NCBI GenBank assembly: GCA_026826555.1
Contig: JAKSZT010054304.1
Location: forward strand, 31,263,024-31,327,023
Length of the DNA stretch: 64,000 nt
Source of the DNA: Tolypeutes matacus
Taxonomy: Eukaryota > Chordata > Mammalia > Cingulata > Chlamyphoridae
Direction: 5' to 3'
Of the stretch, positions 37,571 to 49,479 are shown one piece after another (the first letter of the stretch is position 1; every line of letters starts with the position of its first letter). Under the pieces are notes generated by a model, which saw nothing but the letters and a program-made list of their open reading frames with translations, searched no databases and was not told where the DNA came from. Both the position numbers and the translations under genes were made by a program.

Positions 37571-40500
37571 AGTATAAGTCCCAACAGGCTTAGTCCAAGA
37601 CACATAATCGTCAAATTGTCCAATGCTCAAGACAAAGAGGGAATACTGAAAGCAGCAAGAGAAAAGAGAATCATCACATACAAGGGAAGCTCAATAAGAT
37701 TAAGTGCTGATGTCTCATCTGAAGCCTTGGAGGCAAGAAGGCAGTGATATGAAATAGTCAAGATGTTAAAAGAAAAAAGCTTCCAGCCAAGAATTCTCTA
37801 TCCAGCAAAACTGGCACTCAAAAATGATGGAGAATTCAAAATATTCACAGATAAACAGAAATTCAGAGAAATAATAAAGGGAGTGCTGCAGGTTGAAAGA
37901 CAAAATCAGTAGAGAGGGAGTTGGAGGTAAATGTAAGAAAAACATTCTAAGCAAAATACAAAAAGAGAAATAAAAACAATATATAACATACATAAACCCA
38001 AAGAAAATATGACTAATGTAAGTAATTCCTTAACCGTAATAACACTGAATCTTAATGGATTAAATTCACCAGTCAAGAGACACAGATTGGCAGACTGGAT
38101 AAGGAAATAGGACCCATCTATTTGCTGTCTACAAAAAACCCACCTTAGAACCTGTGATTCAAGGAGGCTGAAAGTGAATGGCTGGAAAACAATTTTACAA
38201 GCAAACAACAACCAAAAAAGGGCAGAAGTAGCTATCTTAATATTGGACAAAATAGACGTTAAATACAAAACTATTTTAAGAGAAAAAAAAATGGACACTA
38301 AATATTAGTAAACAAGGCAATCTCTCAAGAAGAAAGAACAATCATAAACATTTATGCATCTAACCTGGGCACCTCAAAATACATGAGGCAAACACTGGAA
38401 AGTCTAAGTGGAGAAATAGATGCCTCTACAATTATAGTGAGGGACTTTAATAGTCTGCTGTCACCATTAGACAGACTATCTTGATAGATAATTAATAAAA
38501 AAAAAAGACTTTGATTAATATCTTAGAGGATCCTGACATAATAGATATATACAAACACTACACCGAAATACAGTAGGATATACTTTCTCCACGAGTGCAC
38601 AAGGATCACTCTCCAAGATAGACCACATGCTAGGCCACAGAACAATACTCAGGGAATTCAGAGAGATTGAAATTATACAAAGTAATTTCTCTGACCACAA
38701 TTGAAAGAAGCTGGAAATTAGTAAGGGACAGAGAACCAGTTTGGGCATAAAGATATGGAAGTTAAACAACACACTCTTAGACAATCAGTGGGTCAAGGAG
38801 GAAATTACAAAAAATATCAGTAACTACCTTGAAACAAATGAAAATGACAACAAAACATATCAAATCCTATGGGATGCCGCAAAACCTGTACTGAGAGGGA
38901 AATTCATAGCAATAAACACATTTATCAAAAAAGAAGAAAGAGCTAAAATCAAAAACCTATCTTCACACTTAGAGGAATTAGAAAAAGAACAACAAACTAA
39001 CCCCAAGGGAAGTAGAAAGAAGGAAATAACAAAAAAATTAGAGCAGAACTAAACAAAATAGAAAATAAAAAAGCACTAGAAAAAATAAACAAAATCAAAA
39101 GCTGGTTCTTCGAGAAGATCAATAAAATTGACAAACCATTAGCTAGACTAAGAATGCAAATACACAAAATAAGAAACAAGAAATGGGATATCATGACTGA
39201 CCCCACAGAAATAAAGAGTATCATAAGATGATAATTTGAAAAATTATATGCCAACAATAATGATAATTTAGAGGAAATGGACAAATTCCTATAAATACAC
39301 AAGCAACCAACACTGACAAAAGAAGAAATTGATTAACTCAACAGACACAAATCCCAAGTAACAAGATTGCATTCATCATCAAAAACCTCCCAACGAAGAA
39401 GAGCCCAAGACCAGACAGCTTCACAGGTGAATTCTACTGAACATTCTGGAAAGAACTAACACTAATCTTGCTTAAACTCTTCCAAAAAATAGAAGTAAGA
39501 GAAACATTGTCTAACTCATTCTGTGATGCCAACATTACCCTAATACCAAAGCCAAAGAGGGCAGAAGAAAAGAAAATTACAGACCAAACTTTCTAATGTA
39601 CCTGGATGCTAAAATCCTCAACAAAATACTTGCTAATTGTATTCAACAACACATCAAATGAATTATACAAGTGGATTTCATCCCTGGTATGCAAGGATGG
39701 TCCAACATAAGAAAACCAATCAACACAATACACCACATAAACAGATTGAAAAAAAAATACATGATCATCTTTATAGATGCAGAAAAAGCATTCAACAAAA
39801 TACAGCACCCTTTCCTGATAAAAACACTGCAAAGGATAGTAATAGAAGGAAACTTCCTTAACATGGTAAAGGGTATATATGAAAAACACACAGCTAACAT
39901 CATATACAATAGTGAAATCCTAAAAGCTTTCACTCTAAGATCAGGAACAAGACAAGGATGCCCACTATCATGACTCCTATTTAACATTGTGTTGGAAGTA
40001 CTTGCTTGAGCACTTAGGCAAGAAAAAGATATAAAAGGCATCCAAATTGGAAAGAAAGAAATCAAAATTTCACTATTTGCAGACAATATGATTGTATACA
40101 TATAAAGCCCTCAGAAACCTATGACAAGCTTCTAGAGCTTATAAATGAGTTCAATAAAGTTTCTGGTAATAAGATCAATGCACAAAAATCAGTAACATTT
40201 CTGTACACCAATAATGAGCAATCTGAGGAGGAAATCAAGAAAAAAATCCCATTTACAATAGCAACTAAAAGAATCAAACACCTAGGAATAAATTTAACAA
40301 AAGATATAAATGACTTATATGCAGAAAACTACACAACATTGTTAAAGGAAATCAAAGAAGACTTAAATAAATGGAAGAATATCCCTGTTCATGGATGGGA
40401 AGACTAAACATCATTAAGATGACTATTCTATTCAAACTGATCTACAGATTTAATACAATTCCAAGAAAAATCAACACAGCATTTTTTCCAAATTGGAAAA

Positions 40501-42655
40501 ACTATGAAATTTATTTGGAAGGCAAGAGGCCCTGAATAGCCAAAGACATATTGAAAAGGAAAAATGAAATTGGAGGAATCATACTACCTGACTTTAAAAC
40601 ATACTACAAAACTGTGGTCAAAATAGCATGGTATTGGCACAAGGATAGACATACCAACCAATGAAACCAAATTGAAAGTTCTGATATAGATCCTAGCATA
40701 TACAATCATCTGATATTTGACAAGGCCACCAAGCCTACTCAACTGGCAGAGAATGGCCTTTTCAACAAATGGTGCTTAGAGAACTGAATATCCATATCCA
40801 AAAGATGGAGAGAAGAACACCGTCTCATACCTTATATGAAAATCAACTCAAGATGGATCAAAGATCTAAATATGAAAGCCAAGATCGTAAAGACCTTGGA
40901 AGATAATGTAGGGAAGCATCTACAGGACCTTGTAATAGGAAATGGTTTCATGAACTTCACACCCAAAGCACGAGAAGCAAAAGGAAAACTAGGTAAATGG
41001 GACCTCCTCAAAATTAAAAACGTTTGCACCTCAAAGGAGTTTGTCAAGAAAGTGAAAAGACAGCTTACCCAATGGGAGAAAATATTTAGTAACCATATAT
41101 CTGATAGGAACCTAATATCCTGCATATAAAAAGAAATCTTATATCTTGAAAATAAAAAGACAAACAACCCATTTAAAAAATGGGCAAGTGATTTGAACAG
41201 NNNNNNNNNNNNNNNNNNNNNNNNNNNNNNNNNNNNNNNNNNNNNNNNNNNNNNNNNNNNNNNNNNNNNNNNNNNNNNNNNNNNNNNNNNNNNNNNNNNN
41301 CCATTAAAAAAAACAGAGGACTACAATTGTTGGAGAGGATGTGGAGGAATGGGAACCCTCATACACTGCTGGTGAGAACGTAGAATGGTCCAGCCATTGT
41401 GGAGGACAGTCTGACAGTTCCTCAAAAAACGAACTTAGATTTGCCTTATGATCCAGCAATTCCACTGCTGGGTATATACCCAGAAAAATTGAAAGGAAGG
41501 ACATGAACCTATATATGCACACAAATGTTCATAGTGGCATTCACTATTGCCAGAAGTTGGAATTAACCCAAATGCCCATCAACAGATGAATGGATAAACA
41601 TAATGTGGTATATACATGCAATGGAATATTACTCAGCTATAAGAAAGAATACAGGACTAACACATGGGATAACATGGATGAATCTTGAAGACCTTATGTT
41701 GAGTGAAGCAAGCCAGACATTGAAGGACAAATATTACATGACCTCTCTGATAAGAATTAAGCAAATTGAGCAGACTCAGAGAGCTAGAGTATGGAAGATA
41801 GGTTTACTGGAAATAGAAAGGGAGAAGAAGGTTGTGAGCCAATGCCCAAACAGGAGAAATCTATAATAAGGTGGAAGTGAGTAGTTGTGCAGTGAAGGGA
41901 TATGATGGAGGTTTAGTGATACTAATGGCCTGGGTGCTGCAACATTCCCCAATGTTGGGAAACCTCTTTTGGCAATACGACAAGGAAGGGTTACTGGTTT
42001 AGAGTGTTGGATGGGAGGGCATTCAGGACAAGGTGCACCTGGGGCAGTCTTCAAGATAATGTGCAAGTGATCATTTTGTCATAGTGTTTTGTATCAGTGG
42101 GTAGAGATCCACAAAATGAGTGGGAAGGAGTTGGACTCCCATCCTGGGGAGGCCCGATAAGTTCTCAATCAGAGGGGTGGGTGCTTCTCAACAGCATAGA
42201 CAGTTTCCAACAGGGGAGGACAGACCAGTGTGTCAAACCCCCAGTGTTGTTGCAACTAACTATGAATCTTGTCCTTCAAGAAGTGCAGCCTGGTGGACAA
42301 TGTCAGTCCCAAGGGGAGAGGGAGGGAGGAATAGAATAGATGGAAGATGGGGTATTTAGGGGGAAATGGAAGTGTGCTGCATGATCTTACAATGTTAGAT
42401 ACAATCCATATTAAATTTCAGCAAAAATTTGCAAAAGTGTATAGTCTAAAATGCAAATGTAATGTAAATCATTGACCATGGTTAGTAGTTATGTTTAAAT
42501 TTTTGTACATCAGTTGTAACAAATGTAACATCCACACATAAAAAGGTTATTAATATGGGAAGTGGGAAAAGGAGGAGGACGTTGGGCATATGGGAGTCCC
42601 CTATATTCTGTATGTGACTTTACTGTGACCTAAAACTTCTTTGACGATAAAACAA
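37571..42655 (+). mobile_element. L1 with ORF1 C-terminus, full-span decayed ORF2 and complete 3' UTR
   Basis: The copy starts inside ORF1. The frame 37553-37747 holds the conserved C-terminal ORF1p block (PRHIIVKLSNAQDKEGILKA, then REKRIITYKGSSIRLSADV). ORF2 follows: the endonuclease part is near 38160-38460, the linker at 38741-39052, and reverse transcriptase at 39671-39973 with [11 protein letters not shown] (motif A) and [10 protein letters not shown] (motif B). The catalytic box near 40076-40087 reads FADN instead of FADD. The C-terminus runs 40836-41129 and 41603-41866 around a 100-N gap. A 3' UTR continues to an A-rich end at about 42645-42655. Many stops make it inactive, but it is less diverged than the L1 to its left. 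Confidence 0.88.
41201..41300. other. Assembly gap (100 N) inside L1 ORF2
   Basis: Exactly 100 N lie in the 3' part of L1 ORF2. Flanking ORF2 sequence resumes on the other side, so the gap probably covers only L1 sequence. Confidence 0.99.
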
Positions 42656-42699
42656 AAAAAAGTAACACACTGGGGAAGAAATGGAAGAAAATGTCACTG

Positions 42700-44550
42700 T
42701 ACATACAGGACAACAGATATTACAGTGATGAAAGGAAAACATAAAAAACTTTTAAAAAATATATTTTTCATTACTTTTTAAATATCCTAATTTTTACATT
42801 TTAATTTAGTTTTAGTTTTTCTAAATTATTATGTATTTTATTTATGTTTAAACTTATCACTGTTATTTCATTTTTCTATTAATTGTTTTTGGTGATCTTC
42901 TTGGCTTCATTTTTGAAGAAGTTTTGGACCACAGAAAGGTTACAACTGTGACAGGGGAGCATCACTGGTGTGGGGTGTCAGGGATGGGGATTCATGGGAG
43001 GAAGTTCACCTAGGCATACATGTAAGGTATATAAATGTGTTCAAATGTTCATGGGACATTGTCACAGTGGGTAGACATTCACAAAATAACCGAAAGAGTA
43101 TTGAATTCCCATCCTGGGGAGTTCTGCCACACTCTCTAATGGAACAGCAACAATCCCCCAAGTACAGGGGCAACGACTAGCAAAGGAGTATGGTCAGTTG
43201 TTGGGCCCTTGATATTGACAACTATGCTTATGAGCCTTTGCTCTTGAAATTATAACTTAGCCTAGTGTTGTAGGGTGCCTGGAAGTTACCTGCTGAGAGT
43301 CTCCATGTTGCTCAAATGTGGCCTCTCTCTAAGCTAAAGCCAGCAAATAAATGCATTTTCTCCCCCCCCCCCCCCAACTGTGAGATATGACTCCTAGGGA
43401 TGAGACTCCTTGGCACCAAGGGATTACTACCAAGTACCAACTAGCAATACAACTGGAAAAAGACCTTGAATAAAGGAGGAAAAGGTAAAGACAAATGAGT
43501 TTATATGGCTAAGAGACTTCAAAGTAAGTTGGGAGGTCATCCCTGAGGTAACACTTATGCACATCTCAGCAGTATCGCATAGACTACCAAAGTAGATACT
43601 ACTCCAAATAGTGGGGCTCCTGAGGGCTCTTGAGACACCCAGGTCCTACAGTGATGACAGATAGCTCCAGACTTTGGTGCCTTGCCAGTGGGCCCTACTT
43701 TGGAGTTTGTGCTCCCAAGTGTGACAGAATTGTAATCAGTTGTGACTTCTCTACACACACCTCTTCTGTACCTTCTATTTGAACTTATAGTTAGTGCTGG
43801 AGTTGATAGGTGTACGTCCAAGAGACTTGATTCTTTGGGTTGTCTGTGTGCCACCTGGGCCCTGAGCCTCTGCAGAGTTGCAACACCTACTCCCCAGTTC
43901 ATTGGACTCACCCAGGACAACTAATAAGGAGGTGTGGATGGACAACCACCGTACCAAGGAACTGTGAGAGTCTACAACTACAAGCAAGAGAGTCTCATGG
44001 ATCAGTCGTATGGGATTGAAGCCCCCTCTCAATTAGAGTTGGAGTGGGCAGCACCATCCTAGAATCCTCAGGATTGGGGAATAAAATATGGACTAAAGTG
44101 GAGTTACTGGTGTTCTACTATAGACTTATTGTGATTCTGGCAATGGAAGAAATTATACTATTGATGTGGAGACAGTGGCCACTGGAGGTACTGAAGGCAG
44201 GGAGAGGGAAAAAGAGGTGTAATATGGGGGAACTTTAGGGACTTGGAATTGTCCTGAATGACATTGCAACAACAGATACAGGCCATTATATATCCTGCCA
44301 TAACCTATAGAATTGAGTGGGAGACAGTGTAAACTGCAATGTAAACTATAATCCGTCATTAGTGGCAATGCTTCAAAATGTTTTCATCAATTGCAATGAA
44401 TGTAACACACTAATGAAAAACATTGTTAATGTGGGGGAAAATGGGAGGTATGGGGAGTGGGGCATTTGGGAATCCCTTATATTTCTTGATGTAACATTTT
44501 ATGTAATCTAAATATCTTTTAGAAAAAATAAAAAAAATATTTTTTAAAAA
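42700..44550 (+). mobile_element. 5'-truncated L1, 3' UTR only (subfamily B)
   Basis: The region contains a poly-C tract (about 43363-43376). From about 43560 it matches 56395-57365 in order and orientation: 'caaatagtggggctcctga' is shared exactly, then 'tggacaacc/gccc', 'gattctggcaatggaagaa' opposite 'gattctggcagtggaagaa', and an A-rich end 'aaaaaataaaaaaaatattt'. The long 3' UTR differs from that of the L1 ending at 42655. Frames such as 43555-43920 (minus) are fortuitous. Confidence 0.75.
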
Positions 44551-45007
44551 GTACTGGGAAAAGTAGATATTTATATGCAAAACAATGAAAGTGGACCTCT
44601 ACCTCACACCATATAAAAGAAATTATCTCAGAATGGATCCAAGACCTAGATATAAGAACCAAAAATATAAAGCTTCTAAAAGAAAACATAAAGAACCATC
44701 TTCAGAACCTGTGTTAGGTAATGGGTTCTTAGCCTTGACTCAAAATGCAAGAAAAAAAAGAAATATAGGTAAGCAGAACTTCATCATCAAAATTAAAAAC
44801 TTGTATGCTTTAAAGGACCTAATCAGGAAAGTAAAATGTCAACCTTCAGAATAGGAGAAAATACTTGGAAATATCTGATGAGGTTTAAGTATCCAGATTA
44901 TATACAGAAATACTACAACTCAACAACACAATGACAAAAATCAAATTTTAAAAATTGGCAAAAGACTTGAATATATATTTCTTCAAAAAATATAAACAAA
45001 TGGCTAG

Positions 45008-45383
45008 AATACGAATTTACAGAGAAAAGCAATTTTAACAGGCTATATAAAATGAACACACTTCTTATTTATGGAATGAGGCAAAGTCTAAAAGTTAATT
45101 TAACAAATATTTATTGAACATTTATTCAACAATCATTTATTGATAATACTATGTGTAAGAAGCAAGGTTCTAAATGTTGCAGGGATATAAAAATAAGTGA
45201 GTTATAGTTTTACACTCTAGTAGGGAGAAAGGGGAGTGTTCTGATAAATATATAGTTCTTTTGACTTCATTCTGCACCTCATTCACATCATTAATCACCA
45301 TTTTACTAGAACAAAAAGCAAATTTATTGATTGTCTTATTTATGAGCCAAGGATTTCCTAAGATAACAGGCCAAATAAGGAAA
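45008..45383 (+). repeat. 376-bp duplicated segment inserted in L1 (copy 1)
   Basis: This segment is collinear with 48118-48493, has no indels and shows 4 substitutions (372/376 identical). It breaks an L1 between '...acaaatggctag' and 'agatgcccaat...'. It lacks a poly-A tail and a target-site duplication. About 10-13 bp of L1 appear replaced at the junction, judging by the other L1 copy at about 53887-53910 (caaataagcatatgaacag). It is the derived copy because it interrupts another element. Confidence 0.9.
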
Positions 45384-45510
45384 AGATGCCCAATATAATT
45401 AGTCATTAGGGAAATGCAAACAAAACAAAACAAAACAAAAAATACAATGAGATTAAATTTGCACCCAATAGTAAAGACTGCTATTTAAAAAAAGGAAAAT
45501 AGCAACTTTT

Positions 45511-46415
45511 AAAAAACGTTTTAAAATTGAAATTTATTACCGATACATGAACATCCATAAACAATAGGTGTATAGTAAAAGTTGTGAACTTATAAAACAA
45601 ACATGCTTTTTATCATACAGGGCCCCCATATATTACCCCACCACCATCACCTTGCATTGCTGTAAATGAGTTATTGCAAGCTATGAAAGAGCATTATCAA
45701 AACATTACTACTAACTATAACCAATATCTTAGACTTGGTGTATTTTTCCCCCAACCTCCCCAGTTATTGTCACCCTGTATTAGTATTATATACTTCTTAT
45801 AGTTCATGAAAAAATGTTCTCATATTTGTTTGTTTAACCACAGTCCATCTTCCACTACAGGATTCATTCTGTTATATAATTCCATGTTTTGTACAATCCA
45901 TTCAGTGTGTACACTCATCACTCTCATATTCATCACAGAGTTGTGTTGCCATCATCTCAGTCAATTTTAGAATGTTTTCATTACTCCAAAAAGAAAAATC
46001 CCATACCCTCTTATACCTCCCTATTGTTGTCTCTTGGAATTGATATAATACTTTCTTGCCATTGCTGTAGAAATATTGTATTATTACTGTTAACTATAAT
46101 CCATAAGTTACATTAGTTGTATTTTTCCCATGTATCACAATATTCTTAATACTTTTTAAAGAAGAACATTTTTATACTTATACTATTAACCACAATTTCA
46201 CAGAGGTAAATTCTAGAGTTACTAGGAAAATAGAATGTGAGTTGAGAATGGGAACTGATGCTTAATATATGTAAAATTTTTAATATGGTTTACTGTAAAT
46301 GTGTGGAAATGAATAAAGTTGATGGTAATACAACATAGGGGGTATAACTAACACTGCTAATTTATAAATGTGATTGTGGCTGAAAGGGGTAGTCTGTGGA
46401 TGTAATATTTCAATT
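45511..46415 (-). mobile_element. L1 3' UTR insertion with 5' inversion
   Basis: The similar flanks 'ggaaaatagcaactttt' (45494-45510) and 'ggaaaataataagtttt' (46416-46432) look like an aged target-site duplication. Inside, 45530-46130 reads as L1 3' UTR on the minus strand, while 46140-46410 reads as the neighbouring, more upstream L1 3' UTR part on the plus strand ('aacactgctaatttataaat', 'gtggctgaaaggggtagtc'). This order matches an L1 inserted in minus orientation whose 5' part was inverted (twin priming). Confidence 0.6.
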
Positions 46416-47029
46416 GGAAAATAATAAGTTTTGAAGAGAATGTGGAGAAGTAGGAACACTCATTCATTGTTAATGGGAATTTAAAATGGTGCAGCTTCTG
46501 TGGAACACATCTGGGTGGTTCCTCAGAAAGTTAAGAATAGAATTACCATATGAACTGGCATTCCCACTTCTTGTTATATACCTAAAATAATTGATAGTAG
46601 GCACCTGAACTGACATTTTCACACTGAAGTTCATAGAGGCGCTTCTCATAATTGTCAAAAAATGTAAGCAGCCAAGTGTCCATAAACAGATGAATGGATA
46701 AACAAAATGAGCTCTCTCTATATACAATGGAATATTATTTGGCAACAGAAAGTAATGAAGCCCTGATACATGTGATAACATAGATGAGCCTTAAAAACAC
46801 CATGTTGCGTGAATTAAACCAGGCCCAAAAGAACAAATATTGGATGATATGAAATAATTAGAATAAGTGCATTCGTAGTGTCAGAAACTAGAATACAGAT
46901 TACTGGAAGCCAGGGTGCAGATAGGGAGTGGAGAATTAATGTTTACATGGTACAGAGATTCTGTTTGTGGTGATGGAAATTTTTGGTAATGGATGGTGGT
47001 GAATACTGTGGAACAATGCATGTGTAATT

Positions 47030-47280
47030 ACATCATTGAATTTGCAGATGTGATTAAGATAAGGATCTTGAAGAGGGTGGTGGTTATCCCTGGATTATTC
47101 AAGGAAAGACAAGGGATCACATTTTTTCCCTAGAGCTTCAAGAAGAAATACCTCTTTGCTGACCAACTTTAGACTTCTGATCTCCCGTAATGTAAGATAG
47201 TAAATTTGGGCTGTTTTAAGCCACCAAGTTTGTGGTAAAATGTTAAACCAGTAATAGAAAACTAATACAGACAGTCATGC
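47030..47280 (+). repeat. MLT1-like LTR fragment
   Basis: The phrases 'ttgcagatgtgattaagata', 'aggatcttgaagagggtgg', 'cctggattattcaagg', 'ttttaagccaccaagtttgt' and 'aaaactaatacagac' are in the order of an ancient ERVL-MaLR (MLT1-type) LTR end. Confidence 0.65.
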
Positions 47281-48117
47281 AAGTAGTACAACAAATAAAC
47301 ATGTTATTTGCTCTCCAACAATTTTATGAGTTAACAGCAAATCCTTGCTAATGGACATTACATTCCTCTAGATACGGAATAAACCGCCATCTTCTGTGGG
47401 TCAAGAACCAAGGTGATTGTTCTAACTTGATTGCACAGGGAATGGATAGTGTGGAAAGGCTATATATAAAAGTAGTTTGCAGGAATAAATCAACTATCAA
47501 TTTAAGGAACTATATCATTTGCATAGATTTTATCATTTAGAATATACTACTAAGCATAGATCCTTACAAATATCAGCATCCAATATATGCTGATTTGGGT
47601 GTATTAATTATTTACATAGGAGTGAGAAAGTATGTAATCATCATTAAATTTTAAAATTATGTGGAAAATAATAACCTTTGTATGATGAAAAGACACCAAG
47701 GACATTAAGATTAAATGCGGAACCTGTTGTAAATTAGCAAATACTAAGAGAAATTTTAGTTCTAAAATGAGACCACAAGAGAATGACTGATAGGGAGTAG
47801 GAGGATTTTTATTTTCATGGGAGATTTAATATGAAGTAATTTGATATTTCTCTCTTTGCATTTTGTACAGTGGTGTAATTGAGAAAAGGAACTGAAGACT
47901 TACTTAATTAGGATGCATCACTAATTTTAGTGTCTCATGAACTCCTAAGACCTTTCACCTCTTTAATGAAAATAAAGAGAAACTAAGCTACTTGATTCTC
48001 TTGGTATTGCTAAATTCTTCTAATGCTTTTTCTTCCTATTCTGAAGAAATACATAACTTGTAGGAGGATGAAAAACTATCCTTCACATAGATCATAGAGT
48101 TTTGCCTCTGAGGAGAA

Positions 48118-48493
48118 AATACGAATTTACAGACAAAAGCAATTTTAACAGGCTATATAAAATGAACACACTTCTTATTTATGGAATGAGGCAAAGTCTA
48201 AAAGTCAATTTAACAAATATTTATTGAACATTTATTCAACAATCATTTACTGATAATACTATGTGTAAGAAGCAAGGTTCTAAATGTTGCAGGGATATAA
48301 AAATTAGTGAGTTATAGTTTTACACTCTAGTAGGGAGAAAGGGGAGTGTTCTGATAAATATATAGTTCTTTTGACTTCATTCTGCACCTCATTCACATCA
48401 TTAATCACCATTTTACTAGAACAAAAAGCAAATTTATTGATTGTCTTATTTATGAGCCAAGGATTTCCTAAGATAACAGGCCAAATAAGGAAA
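48118..48493 (+). repeat. 376-bp duplicated segment, presumed source (copy 2)
   Basis: It is 98.9% identical to 45008-45383 at a constant offset of 3110 bp. Sequence on both sides is unrelated to the L1 around copy 1. Its middle ('taacaaatatttattgaaca', 'tagtagggagaaagg') resembles an old interspersed repeat. Confidence 0.9.
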
Positions 48494-48769
48494 CCAAAGT
48501 CATGACCCTCAGTTGCCTAATACATACTAACAAAATCATATCAATAACAACCAAATAAATTAATACCTAGAGTAGAAATATGGTTGCTATCTTTGACCTA
48601 TGCATAAGATCTCTTCAACAATGTATCCAGCATGTTTGTAGCTTCTATAAGCATGGACATTTTCTACCTGTTGCCTGCACTTGTTAGCAGGAGAAGATTG
48701 CTTAGAGTTAAAGATGAGAAGTTGAAGGACTGTGTGTTTTCATCAATATAGATTAAATGTTGTAATTAA

Positions 48770-49090
48770 CAACTCCAAAATCCAGTTACTCAATACAAAA
48801 TTTAATTTTGTGCTCACACACAGTTCAATCGACTCAGCAGGATTTGGGTGGTGATCTGATTCATAGTGATTCAGGGACCCATTTGTCTTTTATCTCATGA
48901 CTCAGCGTTCCTGTAAGTTCTTAGATGTTCTCTGTTTGCTGAACAGGGGAAAGTATGGAGGATCACTTAGGAGATATAAGTCTAGAAGTGGTCCATATTA
49001 CTTTTATTCACATTCCATTTACTAGAACACATTCTCATGAACCTATCTAATTGCAAAGAAAGCTATAAAATGAAATCTAGACTTGTGCCT
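48770..49090. repeat. Ancient eutherian interspersed repeat, class uncertain
   Basis: 'agttcaatcgactcagcagg', 'gtgattcagggacccat', 'cacattccatttactagaac' and 'acctatctaattgcaaag' are in an order I know from an old dispersed repeat, but I cannot name it safely. Confidence 0.45.
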
Positions 49091-49479
49091 AGATAAAAGA
49101 GGATAACAAAGACTGCAATATAAGCTACACTGAGATTCTCAGACTTAAGAATTCTTTTACATGATTAAAGCACCTTGCTTACATTCCGTGCAGGCTGAGG
49201 ACTTTGCAATTGATTGTGGGAAGGAGGCAGATCAGGGAGTTTGAGAGGTAGTACCTTGCTAGTTATTGGAGAGTTTTGCAGTCCTTCTAAGTGCCTAGAA
49301 TGAAATTCTTCACATAGTTTATACTTTGCAAATATTTATTAATTGAAAGAATATATATGTCCTTGGGTGTTTCCTTGTAAGATCTCCATGCTCAAATGTT
49401 GCACAGAAGTAAGGAACCATCTGTTGTAAACAACTATGCAGGCTGGAACAGTCAATTGAGAGCCGCAGTTCTCACTCTC

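Larger units (their letters stand above)
44551..47030 (+). mobile_element. L1 ORF2 C-terminal end and 3' UTR start, split by two insertions
   Basis: L1 ORF2 sequence runs 44551-45007, is interrupted by a duplicated segment (45008-45383), resumes at 45384 ('agatgcccaatataattag'), is interrupted again at about 45511-46415 by an inverted L1, and resumes with 'gttttgaagagaatgtggag'. It ends in 3' UTR-like text before an LTR-like repeat. Removing the inserts restores the usual L1 order. It may be the far end of the old L1 beginning at 33230. Confidence 0.75.

Noticed and set aside
42097..44511. Several 60-120-codon frames in the L1 3' UTR regions
   Set aside because: They lie in L1 3' UTR sequence, which does not encode protein. 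Homologous frames are not preserved in the copy at 56.4-57.4 kb.
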